DNA from: Bremia lactucae | Taxonomy: Eukaryota > Oomycota > Peronosporomycetes > Peronosporales > Peronosporaceae | Length of the DNA stretch: 64,000 nucleotides | Assembly (NCBI RefSeq): GCF_004359215.1 | Contig: NC_090622.1 | Coordinates: 635,829-699,828, forward strand | Direction of reading: 5' to 3' | Shown here: piece after piece, positions 61,604-64,000 of the stretch | Layout of the letters: each line of letters begins with the position of its first letter | Position numbering within the stretch: position 1 is the stretch's first letter | Notes under the pieces: generated by a model | Databases searched by the model: none | The model's input: only the letters and a program-made list of their open reading frames with translations | Told to the model about the DNA's origin: nothing | Made by a program: the position numbers and the translations under genes

Positions 61604-62519
61604 GAGTAAACCTTTTTGTATTTACTGCGTATATACCTGGGACGCTTATGCATCTGACATGTTCCAATGAAAAAGTTGAGGAATACATCTGCTTTGGCCT
61701 CAGGTCGCGGGACCGTGCTAATTGAAGCAACTTTTCATAGCTCTGAAGTTAATAAATCAACGACCGCAAAATTATAATGTTGCTTTTATAAGTTTCTAAG
61801 ACTTTCTACCGACGCATGCATTGATTGACGAGTTCTTTACGCCGTTACACCTCCTCTTTAAGATGATTTTTTTTATTGAGAATAGTAATGAATACGAAGC
61901 AATTTGCTATAAATTTATTCTGGCTGCTCTTCTAAAGACAATATATTCTAATTACATTCCAGAACAAAAAAAGTGGAAGGCTGCATGCATCATCTTTGTT
62001 TGGATATTGTCAGATTAAATTGCCAAATTGCCGTAAGAGAATAGTATTCGTGACAAATTCCCGAGCACCTTGACCATCACAGACGCGACCGCAGAGTCGG
62101 CATTTGACGTGGTGACTCCAACACTAATCGTTTATGCAATTTGCATGCTAACTGCTCGCTGAGTACTCGCTTAATTTGTAATTGCAACATATTTTTTCTC
62201 TCGCCGGGCTTGGCAGGCAGTGGTACACCGAGAATGTAACAGGTGTACGTTACATAAATATTATTTACTATATGAGGAATAACAAACATTATTTCCTATG
62301 AGAGGGAATAAATAAGAAGTAAAAAAATATAATCGTTATTAGTTTTGACTTGATAATTTCAATATCACCAAATTTGGTAATATTGACGCAATAAGACATT
62401 AATTCTTTTGATGAGTTGATTAAACTTTTAATCAACCTCGCCAATCGTTATCAGTCACGATTGTGCGGTGCGCAGTGAGGCGCCATACAGAGTTAATTAT
62501 TAATATAACAAAGTCAGTA
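61604..62519. other. No gene recognised
   Basis: AT-rich; only short chance frames. No LTR or tandem repeat noticed. Confidence 0.5.
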
Positions 62520-64000
62520 GTAGATAGAAGACCGTTACGTATTCGTATCGAAGACGTGCTCTACGTTCCTGGTTAGTATGTTGACTTCTTTCGATCCCTG
62601 CATTGTATGAAGTGGTACTCAAGTGAACCAGAAGGGGAAATTGTTTGTTCTCGAATGTGAACAAGTTGTCTGCAAACATGAGTGAAGTGTTCGCGGTGGA
62701 CGAAACCTGTGAGTCCAACTTTATGGCACGCTCAACTAAATATCTGACTTAAAAACCCTAAAGAATTGTGTCGGATGATTTAAATGGAAGATAAGTCGGC
62801 CGTTGTGGAAGACCAAGATGACATATGTGAAGGTTGTGTGACTGGCAAGTCGTCAATTAAGCCATTTCTTAAGTCAACTTACGGTGAACTTAAGACGACG
62901 TCATTACTTCGAGTAGTTCATAATGACGTTATGGGTCCCATGGAGACCAAGTCATAGGGTGGAGCGAGATTCGTGGTTACATTTATTGACATTTTATGAT
63001 ATGTCGTCGCGTACTGTATTGCGCACAAGTTGGACGTGGTCGATAAATTTGTTGAGTACAAGTAGATAATAGAGAATAAATTGGATGCTAGGATTCAATG
63101 TACTTGCACCGATAATGGTAGCGAATATATTAACAATCGCTTTGATCAAGTGTGTCGACAGGCTGAAATTGTACACCAAGCGACAGTTCGTATTCGCCAC
63201 AGCAAAATTGGAGGATGAACTGGACGCTGACGGAAGAGCACGGTCAATGATTAATTACATGCAAGTTGAGAAGAATTGGTGGGCTGAAGCCACAAAACTA
63301 CGGTATATACTACGAATTCTGTACCCTGCGCTTCTTACTCAACCAAGATTCCGTTTGAGGTTTGCTTTGGAGCGAAGCCAGACCTGTCGCATTTGCAAGT
63401 TTTCGGCTCGCAAGGGTACGCTTACATCGATAAATCTAAACGATAAAAGCTGGATAAATAAGCATTCCGCTGCATGTTTTTGGGCTACGCAGATGGTGTG
63501 AAGGGCTACCGTGTTTGGAATTACGCCGCCAGTCGATTTTAAACGACTGGAAATTACGAGGTCAGTGCTAATCCAAGAACTACCCAAGTCTAAGTATGCG
63601 GAAGTTGGTGGTGGTAGTCGCACTCAAAGTGTGCATCATCATGGCGATAAAGGGACGTCTCGGTTTAATTGCCGTGCATTTCAACCAGGAGCGAAAGTGA
63701 ACTGAAGGTGGTGAATCATATCGGCACCAATCCGCTTATTTCATCTTTTAGCGAAATTGACTTAATGAGTCCAAGTCATAATACCATTGTCTGTTCTGAC
63801 ATTGCATTTGATATCGACGACATTTACATGGAGCCGAGTGATAAGAATGCAGATACGGATTAAGCGTCCAGAGGGGGCTTGGGTACTATCGACGACTGCT
63901 CGGATTTGGTGCCATCTCGATATGGTGGACACAATGCACCGGCTGCGTTGTTACACGATCAGAATTCTAAAGCATTAATTTTCGTAAATAATTCTGATGT
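62520..64000 (+). pseudogene. Ty1/Copia pol fragment (pre-integrase and integrase), runs off window
   Basis: In order on the plus strand: RIRIEDVLYVPG near 62,536 (end of protease/pre-integrase), LWHARL-type word near 62,720, the zinc-finger pair CEGCVTGKSSIKPFL at about 62,829, HNDVMGPMETKS followed by a stop (first catalytic Asp), ARFVVTFIDIL, CTDNGSEYINNRFDQVC (second Asp, about 63,100), VPCA..TKIPFEVCFGAKPD, LSHLQVFGSQGYAYIDKSKR and FRCMFLGYADGVKGYRVWN at 63,470-63,525. Stops and shifts are frequent. From 63,540 to the end the Ser/Asp-rich linker to RT (DIAFDIDDIYMEPSDKNADT) begins; RT itself is beyond the window. Class: Copia, distinct from all Gypsy elements here. Confidence 0.8.

Noticed and set aside
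61821..62018. Small plus-strand ORF (65 codons)
   Set aside because: AT-rich chance frame with no motif, no neighbour and no repeat relation.
1..64000. CRISPR arrays, bacterial operons, ribosome-binding sites, rRNA genes
   Set aside because: None seen; introns, retrotransposons and telomere-type repeat show a eukaryotic nuclear genome.

Overview
The window is a repeat-choked stretch of a eukaryotic genome, most likely an oomycete (Phytophthora or downy-mildew type). That placement is inferred from the TTTAGGG telomere-type repeat at 55,430, Ty3/Gypsy, Copia, LINE and MULE elements of oomycete style, and one host gene with 55-70 bp introns that encodes an LRR/tyrosine-kinase-like receptor. 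Only that gene (30,490-33,892, + strand) looks like a normal host gene; almost everything else is transposon, mostly decayed.

Layout. 1-1,262 and 9,259-10,175 are two halves of a Gypsy-1 copy split by an insertion of about 8 kb (1,263-9,249) flanked by a 9-bp direct repeat. The insertion holds a minus-strand LINE (ORF1, endonuclease, RT, C-terminal zinc finger), a tRNA-like SINE candidate and a broken ORF with a chromodomain. 10,177-11,443 is the 5' end of a different Gypsy (Gypsy-4, minus) that landed in the 5' LTR of a nearly full Gypsy-1 (11,444-19,123, plus). 19,130-19,505 is a pogo/CENP-B-type transposase fragment and 19,638-21,941 a Mutator-like element with about 90-bp inverted ends. 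21,952-29,452 is a full-length Gypsy-2 (minus). The receptor gene follows. 33,976-47,320 is a scrambled mosaic of Gypsy-1 pieces on both strands with inverted LTRs, an assembly gap, a single-N join and a 2,710-bp direct repeat. 47,329-53,7xx is a second Gypsy-2 (plus). 53,813-61,603 is a strongly decayed third Gypsy (Gypsy-3) with an interstitial telomere repeat and a 33-bp tandem repeat in its gag region. 62,520-64,000 is a Copia integrase region running off the window.

The most interesting signal is shared by the two best-preserved Gypsy families: between the end of pol and the 3' LTR each carries an extra ORF on the strand opposite to gag-pol, starting about 110-135 bp inside the 3' LTR and running towards pol. 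In Gypsy-1 it is present in four copies, one clearly divergent yet conserved at protein level; in Gypsy-2 it is present in both copies. No known function is recognised. A second point of interest is the receptor gene: its kinase domain lacks the beta-3 lysine, the HRD aspartate and the DFG motif, so it reads as an LRR receptor pseudokinase.

All coordinates of decayed elements are read by eye from translated motifs; boundaries marked approximate may be off by tens of bases.
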